64,000 nt of DNA from Pseudomonas viridiflava (GTDB lineage Bacteria > Pseudomonadota > Gammaproteobacteria > Pseudomonadales > Pseudomonadaceae). Every line of letters starts with the position of its first letter. Within the stretch, counting starts at the first letter, position 1. A program made the translations under genes and the position numbers. The notes under the pieces were generated by a model. That model saw nothing but the letters and a program-made list of their open reading frames with translations, had not been told where the DNA came from and searched no databases. This document shows positions 63,787 through 64,000 of the stretch, one piece after another. The stretch spans positions 62,001-126,000 of the forward strand of contig NZ_UWFN01000200.1 of the NCBI RefSeq assembly GCF_900602065.1. Reading direction: 5' to 3'.

Positions 63787-64000
63787 GTGCAGCCCTGTTC
63801 CAGGCGTTACAGCAACTGCTGGGTGTCGGTCATGTGCAGAGCGGTGATGAGACCGCCGCGCAATTGACCGACAAGCAAGGCCGTTACGTTGGCCGGGTGG
63901 TGGCGATAGTCCGCCCGGCTGATACCGAACAGGTCGCAGCCGTTGTCCGCTTGTGTGTTGCTCATGACTCACCCGTCGTGGTGCAGGGGGGCAACACCGG
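63783..64000 (+). CDS. FAD-binding oxidase, 5' part (runs off the window)
   Basis: 72 codons are visible: MSAALFQALQQLLGVGHVQS at the start and QVAAVVRLCVAHDSPVVVQG near the edge. The pattern of an FAD-linked (GlcD/D-2-hydroxyglutarate dehydrogenase/vanillyl-alcohol oxidase fold) enzyme is clear, where the PxG/GGNT loop binds FAD. The ATG overlaps the previous stop. The substrate is probably a hydroxyacid, by family. Confidence 0.8.
   Translation, partial: MSAALFQALQQLLGVGHVQSGDETAAQLTDKQGRYVGRVVAIVRPADTEQVAAVVRLCVAHDSPVVVQGGNT

Noticed and set aside
62923..63972. 349-residue open frame opposite the second solute-binding protein
   Set aside because: Antisense shadow; the plus-strand gene has a signal peptide and a paralogue next to it.

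Overview
The window reads as chromosomal DNA of a fluorescent or plant-associated Pseudomonas. The evidence is the moderately high GC content, the many REP-type palindromes of Pseudomonas type, the gene content (ACS-type MFS carriers, many LysR regulators, a second chemotaxis cluster, a PolB and TopB close to E. coli, PpnN, GlxA-type regulators) and the tight Shine-Dalgarno spacing. I see no tRNA, rRNA, CRISPR array, prophage or insertion sequence. The region is ordinary accessory and metabolic chromosome with unusually readable regulatory DNA.

Layout. 1-4.2 kb: a catabolic operon (MFS carrier, FAH-family hydrolase, SDR, D-2-hydroxyacid dehydrogenase), then a gap holding a REP pair and a possible small RNA with a strong terminator. 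4.8-8.9 kb: a monooxygenase-fold protein, a LysR regulator, an exported double-CMD protein, an exported cupin and an aldo/keto reductase. 9.1-15.4 kb: the periplasmic aldehyde oxidoreductase operon paoABC, a divergent LysR regulator and a second aldo/keto reductase; three copies of one dyad, ATGAA-N5-TTCAT, sit in and around the regulator gene. 15.8-20.3 kb: a D-threonine aldolase/D-serine dehydratase-type enzyme with a divergent LysR, and a GudP-like carrier with a divergent LysR. 21-22.6 kb: a 524-residue protein without Cys or Trp behind a FliA-type promoter. 22.9-30.6 kb: a Gfo/Idh/MocA oxidoreductase, a TerC-CBS-CorC membrane protein, a small exported protein, a substrate-binding protein/permease/C-S lyase operon lacking an ATPase gene, and a homocysteine methyltransferase homologue.

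31.4-40.2 kb: a complete chemosensory operon read on the minus strand (MCP, CheY, STAS, CheA, MCP, CheW, CheR, CheD, CheB) behind a FliA-like promoter. 40.5-50.8 kb: LysR/aminotransferase pair, ppnN, topB (with a near-perfect LexA box upstream), an SMR transporter, a DUF4174-like protein, two AraC-type regulators, GNAT and RidA. 50.9-58 kb: polB, a sirtuin, a LysE exporter, a PhzF protein and a ketoglutarate semialdehyde dehydrogenase-like enzyme. 58-60.7 kb: an XRE regulator and an SOS-type pair (radical SAM plus partner) behind a LexA box. 60.9-64 kb: a LysR regulator divergent from two tandem solute-binding proteins and the start of an FAD-binding oxidase.

The clearest signals beyond gene calling are regulatory: the three-copy LysR-type dyad, two FliA promoters linking an unknown protein to motility, a LexA box in front of topB, and a shared TTATAACCA[A/T]A element at the same distance upstream of two solute-binding-protein operons.
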